A stretch of 64,000 nt of DNA. Origin: Fodinibacter luteus (GTDB lineage Bacteria; Actinomycetota; Actinomycetes; Actinomycetales; Dermatophilaceae). Below are positions 1 to 8,014 of the stretch, one piece after another. The stretch lies in NCBI RefSeq assembly GCF_039541575.1, contig NZ_BAABGM010000013.1, positions 124,001-188,000 on the forward strand, read 5' to 3'. The stretch's first letter is position 1. Every line of letters begins with the position of its first letter. The notes under the pieces were generated by a model. That model was not told the origin of the DNA and ran no database searches. It worked only from the letters and a program-made list of their open reading frames with translations. A program made the position numbers and the translations under genes.

Positions 1-325
1 CCCGCGAGGGGTCGGCACACCGCCGGACGACCTCCTCGAAGGCGGTGTCGACGCGGACGTCGAAGCGGGCCACGGCCCGGCGCAACGAGCGGCTCACCCG
101 GAGGGCACCGGCGGGGATGACGCCGCGTGGGTCGGGCGACCACCACCCGACGGTGCCGCCACCGTGTGGGCCGAGCCCCATGGGGAACAGCCCGAGGCGG
201 TAGGCGGCGAGCAACGTGCCCGGCTCGAGGTCCGCGCCGCTCGCGACGAGGTCGTCGCCCGGCTCGAGCCGCGCGGCATCGAGCAGCCACGGCGTCGCGG
301 GGGGCTCGACCGGCGGGAAGGGCAT
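1..325 (-). CDS. aat: Leucyl/phenylalanyl-tRNA--protein transferase (partial, C-terminus outside window)
   Basis: Aat adds Leu or Phe from aminoacyl-tRNA to N-terminal Arg/Lys of proteins, marking them for ClpS/ClpAP-type degradation in the N-end rule pathway. About 108 residues are present. Read leftwards, they show the family pattern: a PFPPVE start, then AYRLGLFPMG near residue 50, the GWWSPDPRGVIP core, and a VSRSLRR segment. The ATG at 325 is chosen because the PFPPV motif follows at once. The frame is open slightly further upstream, into the end of adoK. No convincing ribosome site is visible, so coupling to adoK, whose stop is 20 bp upstream, is likely. The rest lies beyond position 1. 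Confidence 0.85.
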   Translation of the reverse strand, partial: MPFPPVEPPATPWLLDAARLEPGDDLVASGADLEPGTLLAAYRLGLFPMGLGPHGGGTVGWWSPDPRGVIPAGALRVSRSLRRAVARFDVRVDTAFEEVVRRCADPSR

Positions 326-344
326 CGCGTCGCGGACCCGCGGG

Positions 345-1328
345 TCAGTCGCGAAGGGTGCGTACGAGGGGCGCGACCTGCGCGGCGGCGTCCTCGCCGT
401 AGGCCTGCGCGAACCGGGAGAGGAACCCCTGACGGGTCACGACGTACTCCTGGGTGCCGACCGTCTCGAGCACGTGCGCGGCGAGCACGGAGCCGATCTG
501 CGCGCACCGCTCGTGGTCGAGCCCGCCGGCGAGGCCGACGAGGAATCCGGCCCGGAAGGCGTCGCCGACCCCGGTCGGGTCGACACGCTCGACGTCGCCG
601 GCGACCGGCACGTGGACCGGGTCCTCGCCCTGGGTGCGGATGTCGGCGCCGTCCTTGCCCCGGGTGATGACCCGCGTCGTGACCCGCTCGTCGATCTCGT
701 CCTGGCTCCAGCCGGTCTTGGTCTCGGTGAGGTGCGACTCGTACTCGTTCGTGATGAGGTAGTCGGCCCCGTCGATGAGGCGCCGGATGAACGGGCCGTC
801 GGCGAACGCGAGCTGCTGCGAGGGGTCGGCGACGAACCGGATGCCGCGGGTGCGGCACTCCTCGGTGTGGCGCAGCATCGCCTCCGGGTCGTCGGCGCCG
901 ATGAGCACGAGGTCGAGGTCCCAGCGCTCGTGGATCGGGCCGAGCTCGATCATCCGGGCCTCGGACATGGCCCCCGCGTAGAACGTCGCGATCTGGGCCA
1001 TCGACTCGTCGGTCGTGCACACGAACCGGGCGGTGTGGCGCGACTCGGAGATGTGGACGTGGTCGGTGATGACGCCGTGCCGGGACAGCCAGCTGCGGTA
1101 GTCGGCGAAGTCCTCGCCCGCCGCCCCGACGATGATCGGGCGGGCGCCCAGGGCGGCCATGCCGAAGCAGATGTTGCCGGCGATCCCGCCGCGGCGGATC
1201 TCGAGCGTCTCCGCGAGGAAGCTCACCGAGATCTTGTCGAGCTGCTCGACCACGAGGGAGTCCGAGAAGCTGCCGCGGAAGGTCATGAGGTGGTCGGTCG
1301 CGATGGACCCGGTGACGGCGATCTGCAC
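345..1328 (-). CDS. adoK: Adenosine kinase-like PfkB/ribokinase-family sugar kinase
   Basis: Predicted cytosolic kinase that phosphorylates adenosine to AMP in purine salvage. The 327 residues follow the mycobacterial AdoK (Rv2202c) layout closely: an AVTGSIATDHL start, the PfkB GGxxGN motif at 47-52, ADPSQQLA near 168-174, and the anion-hole/catalytic DPTGVGDAF at 250-258 with Asp256 as the base. It is far more like this actinobacterial type than eukaryotic adenosine kinase. The start is GTG. TAGGTT (1336-1341) lies 7 nt upstream, so the mRNA is probably leaderless. It precedes aat on the same strand and is followed upstream by erpA, as in mycobacteria where AdoK and a HesB gene are close. 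Substrate assignment is by homology. Confidence 0.9.
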   Translation of the reverse strand: MQIAVTGSIATDHLMTFRGSFSDSLVVEQLDKISVSFLAETLEIRRGGIAGNICFGMAALGARPIIVGAAGEDFADYRSWLSRHGVITDHVHISESRHTARFVCTTDESMAQIATFYAGAMSEARMIELGPIHERWDLDLVLIGADDPEAMLRHTEECRTRGIRFVADPSQQLAFADGPFIRRLIDGADYLITNEYESHLTETKTGWSQDEIDERVTTRVITRGKDGADIRTQGEDPVHVPVAGDVERVDPTGVGDAFRAGFLVGLAGGLDHERCAQIGSVLAAHVLETVGTQEYVVTRQGFLSRFAQAYGEDAAAQVAPLVRTLRD

Positions 1329-1422
1329 GGCTCCGAACCTACCCCGCTCGTGCCGCGAGGGCCCGTGCCGGGTGGCACGGGCCCTCGCGGGTCTGCTCGG
1401 CCGGGTCGCCCGGCCGCGTCCC

Positions 1423-1797
1423 TCAGCTGAAGCTGTCGCCGCAGGCGCAGGAGCTGCCCGCGTTCGGGTTGTCGATGGTGAAGCCCTGCTTCTCGATGGT
1501 GTCGGCGAAGTCGATCGTCGCGCCCTCGAGGTAGGGAGCGCTCATCCGGTCGACGACGACCTCGACGCCCCCGAAGTCCCGCACGAGGTCACCGTCGAGG
1601 GTGCGCTCGTCGAAGTAGAGCTGGTAGATGAGCCCGGAGCAGCCGCCCGGCTGGACTCCGACGCGCAGCCGGAGGTCGTCGCGCCCCTCCTGCGCGAGCA
1701 GGGACTGGACCTTCTCGGCGGCGACGCCGGTGAGCACGACGCCGTGCGCCGCGGTCTCGTCGGTGGCTGCCTCGGTGGTCTGGAGCTGGTCGCTCAT
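1423..1797 (-). CDS. erpA: Iron-sulfur cluster insertion protein, HesB/IscA/ErpA family
   Basis: A-type Fe-S carrier that accepts a cluster from the scaffold and delivers it to apo-enzymes; NadA and LipA in this window are such clients. The 124-residue product has the three conserved cysteines: Cys53 in GGCSGLIYQ and Cys117/Cys119 in SSCACGDSF. An N-terminal extension of about 18 residues precedes the domain, as in many actinobacterial homologues. The start is the ATG of MSDQLQTTE. A possible -10, TATCCT, sits about 90 nt upstream (1889-1894), giving a leadered message, unlike most neighbours. Confidence 0.9.
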   Translation of the reverse strand: MSDQLQTTEAATDETAAHGVVLTGVAAEKVQSLLAQEGRDDLRLRVGVQPGGCSGLIYQLYFDERTLDGDLVRDFGGVEVVVDRMSAPYLEGATIDFADTIEKQGFTIDNPNAGSSCACGDSFS

Positions 1798-1896
1798 GGG
1801 TGCACTCCTCGTGCTGGCGGTGGCCTGGTCGGTGGCCCGGTCGCCGTGGTCAACCCCCGTGGGGCCGCCGGTGTTCCCGGGCTCCTTTAAGGATAC

Positions 1897-1910
1897 GTCC
1901 CCGCGGGGAC
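1897..1910. terminator. Short GC palindrome after glycerate kinase
   Basis: GTCCCCGCGGGGAC is a perfect 14-bp palindrome, 7 bp downstream of the glycerate kinase stop. It could fold as a 5-bp stem with a CGCG loop. It separates glycerate kinase from the presumed erpA promoter. There is no T-tract, so termination is only a possibility. Confidence 0.35.
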
Positions 1911-1916
1911 CGTGCC

Positions 1917-3083
1917 TCAACGGGCGGGCGACCAGGTGCGCGCCACGCGAGCAGTGCGCTCGGCGACCGTCGACACCGGGTCGGCGACGAGCGCCTCGAC
2001 CTGCGTGCGGGTCTCGGCCACGGCGTAGCACGCCGCGAGGCCCAGGCTCATCGTCTCGCGGCGCCCGACGAGGCACTCCCCGGCCACGAGCACCGTCGGT
2101 CGGCCGTTCTCGAGCGTCGCGGCGGCCACCCCGGCGACGACCGACCCGCGCAGCGTGCTCCAGTCGACGAGCCCCGCGCCGGTCACGACGAGGTCGCTGC
2201 GAGCAGCCGCCACGCCGAAGCCGCACGACCGCAGCACCTCGTCGACCGCTCCCACCCGGCGCGCGCCCAGGGCGAGCAGGGCGTAGCCGAGACCCCCGGC
2301 CGAACCGGCACCCGGCTCCCGGTCGAGGCGGCGCGGCATCCCGCTGAGCAGGTCGACCGGAGGTCGGGGCAGGGCGCGGGCCACGACGTCGGTGAAGCGC
2401 CCGACCGCTGCCTCGAGCGCCTGCGCCTGCTGCGGGGTCGCGCCCTTGCGCGGGGCCTCGACGGCGCTCGTGCCCTGCAGCCCGAGGAGCGGGGTGTCGT
2501 CGTCGGTCGCGAGGACGAGGTCGACACCGGCGAAGCGCTCGAGCACCGCCCCGAGCCCGGGCAGCACGTCGTCGGGGACCGAGCGCAGGGCGAGGCCACC
2601 CCGGGCGAGGGCCGAGGCCGGCCCGGCGCCGAGGGCGGCGAGCATCCCCGCACCCGCGTCGTTCGTGGCACTGCCCTCGACGCCCACGACGAGCTTGTCG
2701 ACCCCCGCCTCCAGTGCGGTCTCGAGGAGCTGGCCGACGCCCCACGTGCCGGTGAGCCCGGGGTCGCGCTCGTCGGCGCCGAGCAGGTGCAGCCCGGTCG
2801 CCTGCGACGACTCGACGTAGCCGGTGCGCCGGCCGTCCTGCTCGACGACGAGCACCGCGGCCGGGACCTCGCGCCCGAGCGGGTCGCTCACCGTCGTCGC
2901 GACCGTCGTCCCCCCGAGCGCGCCGGCGAGGACGTCGAGGAAGCCGGGGCCCCCGTCGGAGAGCGGCAGCGTCTCGACGTCGTCATGGGGGGCGCCCGTG
3001 CTCCACCCGTGGGCCATCGCGGCCGCGGCCTGCACCGGTCCGAGGGCCGATCCGAAGGAGTCGGGGGCGATGAGCACGCGCAC
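1917..3083 (-). CDS. Glycerate kinase (type 1, GarK/GlxK family)
   Basis: Phosphorylates D-glycerate with ATP, feeding glyoxylate or serine-derived glycerate into glycolysis. The 388-residue length is normal. Visible signatures are the N-terminal LIAPDSFGSALG, LPLSDGGPGFLDVL near residue 45, VGVEGSATNDAGAG near 140, and GAGSAGGLGYAL near 275. The GTG start lies 6 nt after TAGCCT (3090-3095), a leaderless arrangement. It stands alone on its strand between erpA and the divergent nadA. Whether the product is 2- or 3-phosphoglycerate cannot be told from sequence. Confidence 0.9.
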   Translation of the reverse strand: MRVLIAPDSFGSALGPVQAAAAMAHGWSTGAPHDDVETLPLSDGGPGFLDVLAGALGGTTVATTVSDPLGREVPAAVLVVEQDGRRTGYVESSQATGLHLLGADERDPGLTGTWGVGQLLETALEAGVDKLVVGVEGSATNDAGAGMLAALGAGPASALARGGLALRSVPDDVLPGLGAVLERFAGVDLVLATDDDTPLLGLQGTSAVEAPRKGATPQQAQALEAAVGRFTDVVARALPRPPVDLLSGMPRRLDREPGAGSAGGLGYALLALGARRVGAVDEVLRSCGFGVAAARSDLVVTGAGLVDWSTLRGSVVAGVAAATLENGRPTVLVAGECLVGRRETMSLGLAACYAVAETRTQVEALVADPVSTVAERTARVARTWSPAR

Positions 3084-3184
3084 CCGACGAGGCTACCGGG
3101 GCGCACGCACGCAACGGTCGGATGCCGTCACGCACCGTGGCCCGGAGCCGCGGCACCGCGGGTGCGACGGCATACCATCGACGG

Positions 3185-4378
3185 GTGACGACAACGACCG
3201 GCCCTGCGCGCGCGCCGCTCCCCCTTCTCGTGCTCGGTCACGGGCGTGACCTCGCCACCGAGCGGGGCGTGGAGTGTCCCGGCGACCTGCCCGCGCCGTC
3301 CGACCCCGGGCTCGTCGCGCGGGCCCGGGCCGCGAAGGAGGCCCTCGGGGACCGGGTCTTCGTGCTGGGCCACCACTACCAGCGCGACGAGGTCATCGAG
3401 TTCGCCGACGTCACCGGCGACTCCTTCAAGCTGGCCAAGGAGGCCGCCGCCCGCCCGGACGCCGAGTGGGTCGTGTTCTGCGGTGTGCACTTCATGGCCG
3501 AGTCGGCCGACATCCTCACGGCCGACACCCAGACCGTCGTGCTGCCCGACCTCGCCGCCGGGTGCTCGATGGCCGACATGGCCGCGATCGACCAGGTCGA
3601 GGAGTGCTGGGACGAGCTCGTCGAGGCCGGTGTCGCCGACGTCACCGTTCCGGTCACGTACATGAACTCGTCGGCGGCGATCAAGGCCTTCACCGGCCGC
3701 CACGGCGGCACGGTGTGCACCTCGTCCAACGCCCGGACCGCCCTGACCTGGGCCCTCGACCGGGCCGGCCGTGGCGGGAAGGTGCTCTTCCTGCCCGACC
3801 AGCACCTGGGCCGCAACACCTACGTGCGCGACATCGGCGGGGCGCTCGAGGACTGCGTCGTGTGGGACCCGCACCGCCCGATGGGTGGCCTCACGCCCGA
3901 GCAGCTGCGCGACGCGACGATGATCCTGTGGCGCGGACACTGCTCGGTGCACGGCCGGTTCACCGTCGAGGCGGTCGAGGCGGCCCGCCAGGCGATCCCG
4001 GGCGTGCGCGTCATCGTGCACCCCGAGTGCCGCCACGAGGTCGTCGAGCTCACCGACGAGGTCGGCTCGACCGAGAAGATCATCAAGACCATCGCCGCAG
4101 CGCCCCCCGGCACGGCGTGGGCCGTCGGCACCGAGCTCAACCTCGTGCAGCGCCTGGCCGCGCAGTTCCCCGAGCAGCGGGTCGTCTTCCTCGAGAAGAA
4201 CGTCTGCTACTGCTCGACGATGAACCGCATCGACCTGCCCCACCTCGTCTGGGCGCTGGAGTCGCTCGTCGACGGGCGGGTCGTCAACCCGATCCGGGTC
4301 GACCCCGACGTCGCCCACTGGGCCCGCGTCGCCCTCGACCAGATGCTCGCCCTCCCCGGCGAGACGTCCAAGGACTGA
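3185..4378 (+). CDS. nadA: Quinolinate synthase A
   Basis: Condenses iminoaspartate with dihydroxyacetone phosphate to quinolinate in de novo NAD synthesis, using a [4Fe-4S] cluster. The 397-residue protein shows the expected cysteines at 127 (AAGCSMADM), 253 (RGHCSVHGR) and 341/343 (VCYCSTMNR), plus the substrate-binding GHHYQRDE near 62-69. The frame is open upstream to an ATG at 3122. I prefer GTG 3185, because TACCAT (3173-3178) ends 6 nt before it and family similarity begins after it. nadB and nadC are not adjacent. It converges on the M20 peptidase across a strong hairpin. Confidence 0.95.
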   Translation: MTTTTGPARAPLPLLVLGHGRDLATERGVECPGDLPAPSDPGLVARARAAKEALGDRVFVLGHHYQRDEVIEFADVTGDSFKLAKEAAARPDAEWVVFCGVHFMAESADILTADTQTVVLPDLAAGCSMADMAAIDQVEECWDELVEAGVADVTVPVTYMNSSAAIKAFTGRHGGTVCTSSNARTALTWALDRAGRGGKVLFLPDQHLGRNTYVRDIGGALEDCVVWDPHRPMGGLTPEQLRDATMILWRGHCSVHGRFTVEAVEAARQAIPGVRVIVHPECRHEVVELTDEVGSTEKIIKTIAAAPPGTAWAVGTELNLVQRLAAQFPEQRVVFLEKNVCYCSTMNRIDLPHLVWALESLVDGRVVNPIRVDPDVAHWARVALDQMLALPGETSKD

Positions 4379-4444
4379 GCCGCGCGCGCCGCAGTGCCGG
4401 GCGGAGGCGCGCGACCACCAGGCCGGCCGGACCACACCGCGGGC

Positions 4445-4504
4445 TCAGGAGGAACCCGCCGAGTCAGGGTCGGGGTCGCCCCTGACTCGGCGGAGTGCTC
4501 CTGA
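4445..4504. terminator. Bidirectional terminator between nadA and M20 dipeptidase
   Basis: Two 25-nt arms (4445-4469 and 4480-4504) with a 10-nt loop form a long hairpin. The inner 13-14 bp are perfect (CCGCCGAGTCAGGG with its complement). A central mismatch of about 4 nt is followed by an outer 7-bp stem. It lies between convergent genes and can serve both strands. Confidence 0.8.
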
Positions 4505-4552
4505 CTTCGCGAGGGGAGAGGGGCTCCGGTCGGCGACCGGGACGGCCCCCGG

Positions 4553-5914
4553 TCAGCGCGGCAGGGCGCCGAGCCGGGCGAGGAGCACGGCCTCGGCGAC
4601 GCACACCCGCTCGAACTCCTCGAGGTGCAGCGACTCGTTGGCGCCGTGCGCCCGGGTGTCGGGGTCCTCGACCCCGGTGACGAGGATGGCCGCGTCGGGG
4701 AAGCGCTCGGCGAACGCCGCGACGAACGGGATCGACCCACCGACCCCGATGTCCACCGGCTCGACGCCCCACGCGTCACGGAAGGCGGCGCGTGCCTCGT
4801 CGTACACCGGCCCGTCGGCGTGCGCGGCGAACCCGAGCCCACGGTCGTCGAGGCCCACCTCGACCCGGGCTCCCCAGGGCGCGTGCTCGATGAGGTGGGC
4901 GCGCAGCAGCTCGTAGGCGGCGAGGTCGTCCTCGTCGGGCGCGAGGCGCATCGAGATCTTGGCCGACGCGCTCGGCACGAGGGTGTTCGACGACGTCGCG
5001 ACCGACGGCGCGTCGATGCCGATCGTCGTGACCGACGGCTTGGTCCAGATCCGCGACAGCAGCGGTCCGGACCCGATCGTCGACACCCCGTCGAGCAGCC
5101 CGGACTCGGCGCGCAAGCGCTCCTCGGAGAACTCGAGGTCGGATGCCGTTCCCTCCCGGAGCCCGGCGACCGCGACGTTGCCCTCGTCGTCGTGGAGGCT
5201 GGCCAGCACCCGCACGAGGGCGGTGAGGGCGTCGGGGACCGCGCCGCCGAACATGCCGGAGTGGATGCCGTGGTCGAGCGTCGTCACCGTGACGACGACG
5301 CGGATCATCCCCCGCAGCGTCGTCGTGAGGGCCGGCTCGCCGATGGCCCAGTTCGTCGAGTCGGCGAGCACGATGGCGTCGGCGCGCAGCTTCTCGCCGT
5401 GCCGCTCGAGGATGGTCGGGAGGGACTCGGACCCGATCTCCTCCTCCCCCTCGACGAACACCGTGACGCCGACCGGGAGGGCGCCGGCGTGGGCGCGCAG
5501 CGCGGCGACGTGCGCCATGACGCCGGCCTTGTCGTCGGCGGCCCCGCGCCCGTAGAGGCGACCCCCGCGCTCGGTCGGCTCGAAGGGCGGGCTGTCCCAC
5601 AGCGCGTCGTCGCCGGGGGGCTGGACGTCGTGGTGGGCGTAGAGCATGACGGTGCGCGAGCCGGGCGGGCCGTCGGCGTGGCCGATGACGGCCGGACGCC
5701 CGCCCTCGCGGACGACCTCGACCGTCAGGCCCTCGGCGCGCAGCAGCGCGGCGGTCGCCTCGGCGCTCGCCTCGACGTGGGCCTGGTCGAAGGCGTCGAG
5801 GCTGACGCTCGGGATGCGGGTCAGCGACTCGAGGTCGGCGCGCACGGCGGGCATGAGCCCGCGGACCCGTTCGCGCAGGGCGGTGATCTGGTCGGTGGGG
5901 AGCACGTCGGTCAC
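4553..5914 (-). CDS. M20 family metallodipeptidase
   Basis: Predicted di-zinc exopeptidase releasing amino acids from dipeptides or acylated amino acids in the cytosol. The 453-residue protein carries the M20 metal ligands and catalytic residues in order: YAHHDVQPP near 92, GAADDKAG near 127, EGEEEIGSES near 155 (general base and ligand), ADSTNW near 184, and the C-terminal HGANESLHLEEF ligand His. The GTG start lies 6 nt after TAGGGT (5921-5926), consistent with a leaderless message. There is no signal peptide. Actual substrate cannot be inferred. Confidence 0.88.
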   Translation of the reverse strand: MTDVLPTDQITALRERVRGLMPAVRADLESLTRIPSVSLDAFDQAHVEASAEATAALLRAEGLTVEVVREGGRPAVIGHADGPPGSRTVMLYAHHDVQPPGDDALWDSPPFEPTERGGRLYGRGAADDKAGVMAHVAALRAHAGALPVGVTVFVEGEEEIGSESLPTILERHGEKLRADAIVLADSTNWAIGEPALTTTLRGMIRVVVTVTTLDHGIHSGMFGGAVPDALTALVRVLASLHDDEGNVAVAGLREGTASDLEFSEERLRAESGLLDGVSTIGSGPLLSRIWTKPSVTTIGIDAPSVATSSNTLVPSASAKISMRLAPDEDDLAAYELLRAHLIEHAPWGARVEVGLDDRGLGFAAHADGPVYDEARAAFRDAWGVEPVDIGVGGSIPFVAAFAERFPDAAILVTGVEDPDTRAHGANESLHLEEFERVCVAEAVLLARLGALPR

Positions 5915-5998
5915 GCACCGACCCTACCCACGTGCGGCGCACCCCGGGAGCGGCACGCGCGTGCACGGCATCCCCCGGGCAGCACCTACAGTGGTGCC

Positions 5999-6580
5999 GT
6001 GTTCGGACGCGGCAAGACGACCAACGAGCAGCTCGGCGACGAGCTGCACCCCCAGCGCGAGGGGGCGAAGAACCGGCCCACGCCCAAGCGCAGGGACCAG
6101 GAGGCTGCCCGCCGCCAGCCGCTCGTCGTCACCGACCGCAAGCGGGCCAAGCAGCTCGACCGCCAGCGCCGCAACGAGCAGATGGCCCGGACCCGCCAGG
6201 CGATGATCAGCGGCGACGACGCCGGGCTCCCCCCGCGCGACAAGGGCCCGGTGCGGCGCTACATGCGCGACCACATCGACGCCCGGCGCAACCTCGCCGA
6301 GTTCATGCTGCCCGTCATGCTCATCGTGCTCGCGCTCAGCTTCCTGCGCACGAACGAGATCCTCTTCTTCGTCACGCTCATGACCTACGGCGTGCTGCTC
6401 GCCGCCGTCCTCGACACCGTGTTCATGTGGCGCGGGCTGCGCAAGAAGCTCACCGCGAAGTTCGGCGAGGAGGCGGCGCGCGCCAAGGGCAACGCCATGT
6501 ACGCCGCGATGCGCGCCTTCCAGCTGCGCCGCTCGCGGATGCCGCGTGCGATGGTCAAGCGCGGCGAGTACCCCTCCTGA
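5999..6580 (+). CDS. DUF3043 family membrane protein
   Basis: Actinobacterial protein of unknown function, 193 residues. The N-terminal half is very basic and hydrophilic (repeated Arg/Lys/Gln stretches). Two adjacent transmembrane helices lie at about residues 103-120 and 124-143 (FMLPVMLIVLALSF and ILFFVTLMTYGVLLAAVL), followed by a basic tail. The layout suggests both termini are cytosolic. The frame is open far upstream, opposite the M20 gene. The start is GTG 5999, because TACAGT (5987-5992) lies 6 nt before it and the product then matches the usual family length. No functional claim is made. Confidence 0.85.
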   Translation: MFGRGKTTNEQLGDELHPQREGAKNRPTPKRRDQEAARRQPLVVTDRKRAKQLDRQRRNEQMARTRQAMISGDDAGLPPRDKGPVRRYMRDHIDARRNLAEFMLPVMLIVLALSFLRTNEILFFVTLMTYGVLLAAVLDTVFMWRGLRKKLTAKFGEEAARAKGNAMYAAMRAFQLRRSRMPRAMVKRGEYPS

Positions 6581-6647
6581 CGGTCGGTCGGGCAGCGAGC
6601 CCCGTCAGGGCACGGACGGTGCCTGGGTCACGAGCACCGACGGTCGC

Positions 6648-6863
6648 TCAGGGTGCCGGCTCCAGGCTCATCGGCCCGTAGACCACCTGGCCGTCCCGGT
6701 GCAGGGTGACGGCCGCGACGCCGGCGGCGGCGAGGTCGTGCCACACCTCCCCGAACCACGACTCGGCGTCGGACTGGGTGGGGAAGGCCGTCTCGCTCAG
6801 CGACTCACCGGTCATCGGGGCCCCCGCGGCATCGACGTAGGTCCACGTCCAGCGCTCACTCAC
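6648..6863 (-). CDS. Small conserved-looking protein translationally coupled to gcvT
   Basis: A 71-residue acidic protein starting VSERWTWTYVDAAG. It has no membrane segment and no cysteine. Trp-rich stretches (RWTWTY, SWFGEVWHDL) suggest a compact fold. Its GTG start overlaps the gcvT stop (GTGA, 4 nt), so it is probably translated by coupling. I do not recognise a named family. Position suggests a role linked to glycine/one-carbon metabolism, but that is inference only. Confidence 0.7.
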   Translation of the reverse strand: MSERWTWTYVDAAGAPMTGESLSETAFPTQSDAESWFGEVWHDLAAAGVAAVTLHRDGQVVYGPMSLEPAP

Positions 6864-7960
6864 GGCTGACGCACCCCCACCTCGACGAACGGTGGCTTCG
6901 TCACCGTCGCGGACACCCCGCGGCCCCGCACGTCGACGACCACCTCGTCGCCGAGGGTCACCGAGCGGTCGAGCAGCGCCAGCCCGATGCCCTGCCGACG
7001 GGTCGGTGAGAACGTGCCGGACGTGACCTCGCCGACGACGGCGCCGTCGGCGTCCTTGACCTCGCAGTGCGAGCGGGGGATGCCGCGGCCGGTCACCACG
7101 AGCCCGCGCATGAGGCGCGAGTCCTTGGCCGCGCGCTGCGCGACGAGCGCCTCGCGGCCCCAGAACGCCGGCTTGTCCCAGCCGACCGCCCACGCGGCCC
7201 CCGCCATGACGGGGGTGATGTCGAGGGACAGGTCGTTGCCGTGGAGCGGGTAGCCCATCTCGGTGCGCAGCGTGTCGCGGGCGCCCAGGCCGCAGGGCAG
7301 CCCGTCGTGGACGGCGACGGCGGTGGCGAGGGCGTCCCACACCGAGCCGGTGACGTCCCAGGCCGGGACGATCTCGTAGCCGCGCTCCCCCGTGTAGCCG
7401 GTGCGGCACACGATGACCGGAAGACCCTCCCACTCGGTCTCGACGAAGCTCATGTAGTCGTGGTCGACCGGCAGGCCGAGCCCGCGGAGCACCTCGTCGG
7501 AGCGGGGCCCCTGGACGGCGATGACCCCGTAGCGGTCGTGCAGGTTCTCGACGACGACGCCCGGCGGGGCGGCGGCGAGCAGCTCGACGACCCGGGCGGT
7601 GTTGGCCGCGTTCGGCACGAGGAAGACGTCGTCGTCGGAGCGCAGGTACTGGATGAGGTCGTCGACGACGCCGCCGGACTCGGTGCAGCACATCGTGTAC
7701 TGGGCCTGCCCGGGCGCGATGCGCCGCAGGTCGTTCGTGAGGCAGGCGTTGACGAAGTCGGCCGCCCCCGGCCCGGACACGCGGGCCTTGCCGAGGTGCG
7801 ACACGTCGAAGACGCCGACCCGCTCGCGCACCGCCGTGTGCTCGGCGACGACCCCGCCGCCGGGGTACTCGATGGGCATCGACCAGCCCCCGAAGTCGGC
7901 CATCTTGGCGCCCAGCGCGACGTGCCGGTCGTGGATCGGGGACTTCAGCAGCTCGGTCAT
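6860..7960 (-). CDS. gcvT: Aminomethyltransferase (glycine cleavage system T protein)
   Basis: Transfers the aminomethyl carbon from lipoylated H protein to tetrahydrofolate, releasing ammonia. The 366-residue protein has the family features: ADFGGWSMPIEYPGG near the N-terminus, GVFDVSHLGKARVSGPGAADF near 49-70, CRTGYTGERGYEIV near 190-203, and GLGARDTLRTEMGYPL near 224-239. gcvH and gcvP are not in the window. The ATG start lies 6 nt after TAACGT (7967-7972), which leaves no room for a 5' glycine riboswitch. The H protein needs lipoate from lipB/lipA 13 kb away. Confidence 0.95.
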   Translation of the reverse strand: MTELLKSPIHDRHVALGAKMADFGGWSMPIEYPGGGVVAEHTAVRERVGVFDVSHLGKARVSGPGAADFVNACLTNDLRRIAPGQAQYTMCCTESGGVVDDLIQYLRSDDDVFLVPNAANTARVVELLAAAPPGVVVENLHDRYGVIAVQGPRSDEVLRGLGLPVDHDYMSFVETEWEGLPVIVCRTGYTGERGYEIVPAWDVTGSVWDALATAVAVHDGLPCGLGARDTLRTEMGYPLHGNDLSLDITPVMAGAAWAVGWDKPAFWGREALVAQRAAKDSRLMRGLVVTGRGIPRSHCEVKDADGAVVGEVTSGTFSPTRRQGIGLALLDRSVTLGDEVVVDVRGRGVSATVTKPPFVEVGVRQP

Positions 7961-8014
7961 GTGGGCACGTTACCGCGTGCCGGGGACACGTCGACGGGTC
8001 GTTAGGGTGCCTCC

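Noticed and set aside
7961..8014. Glycine riboswitch upstream of gcvT
   Set aside because: The -10 TAACGT lies 6 nt before the ATG, leaving no leader. The pepA promoter fills the rest of the region.
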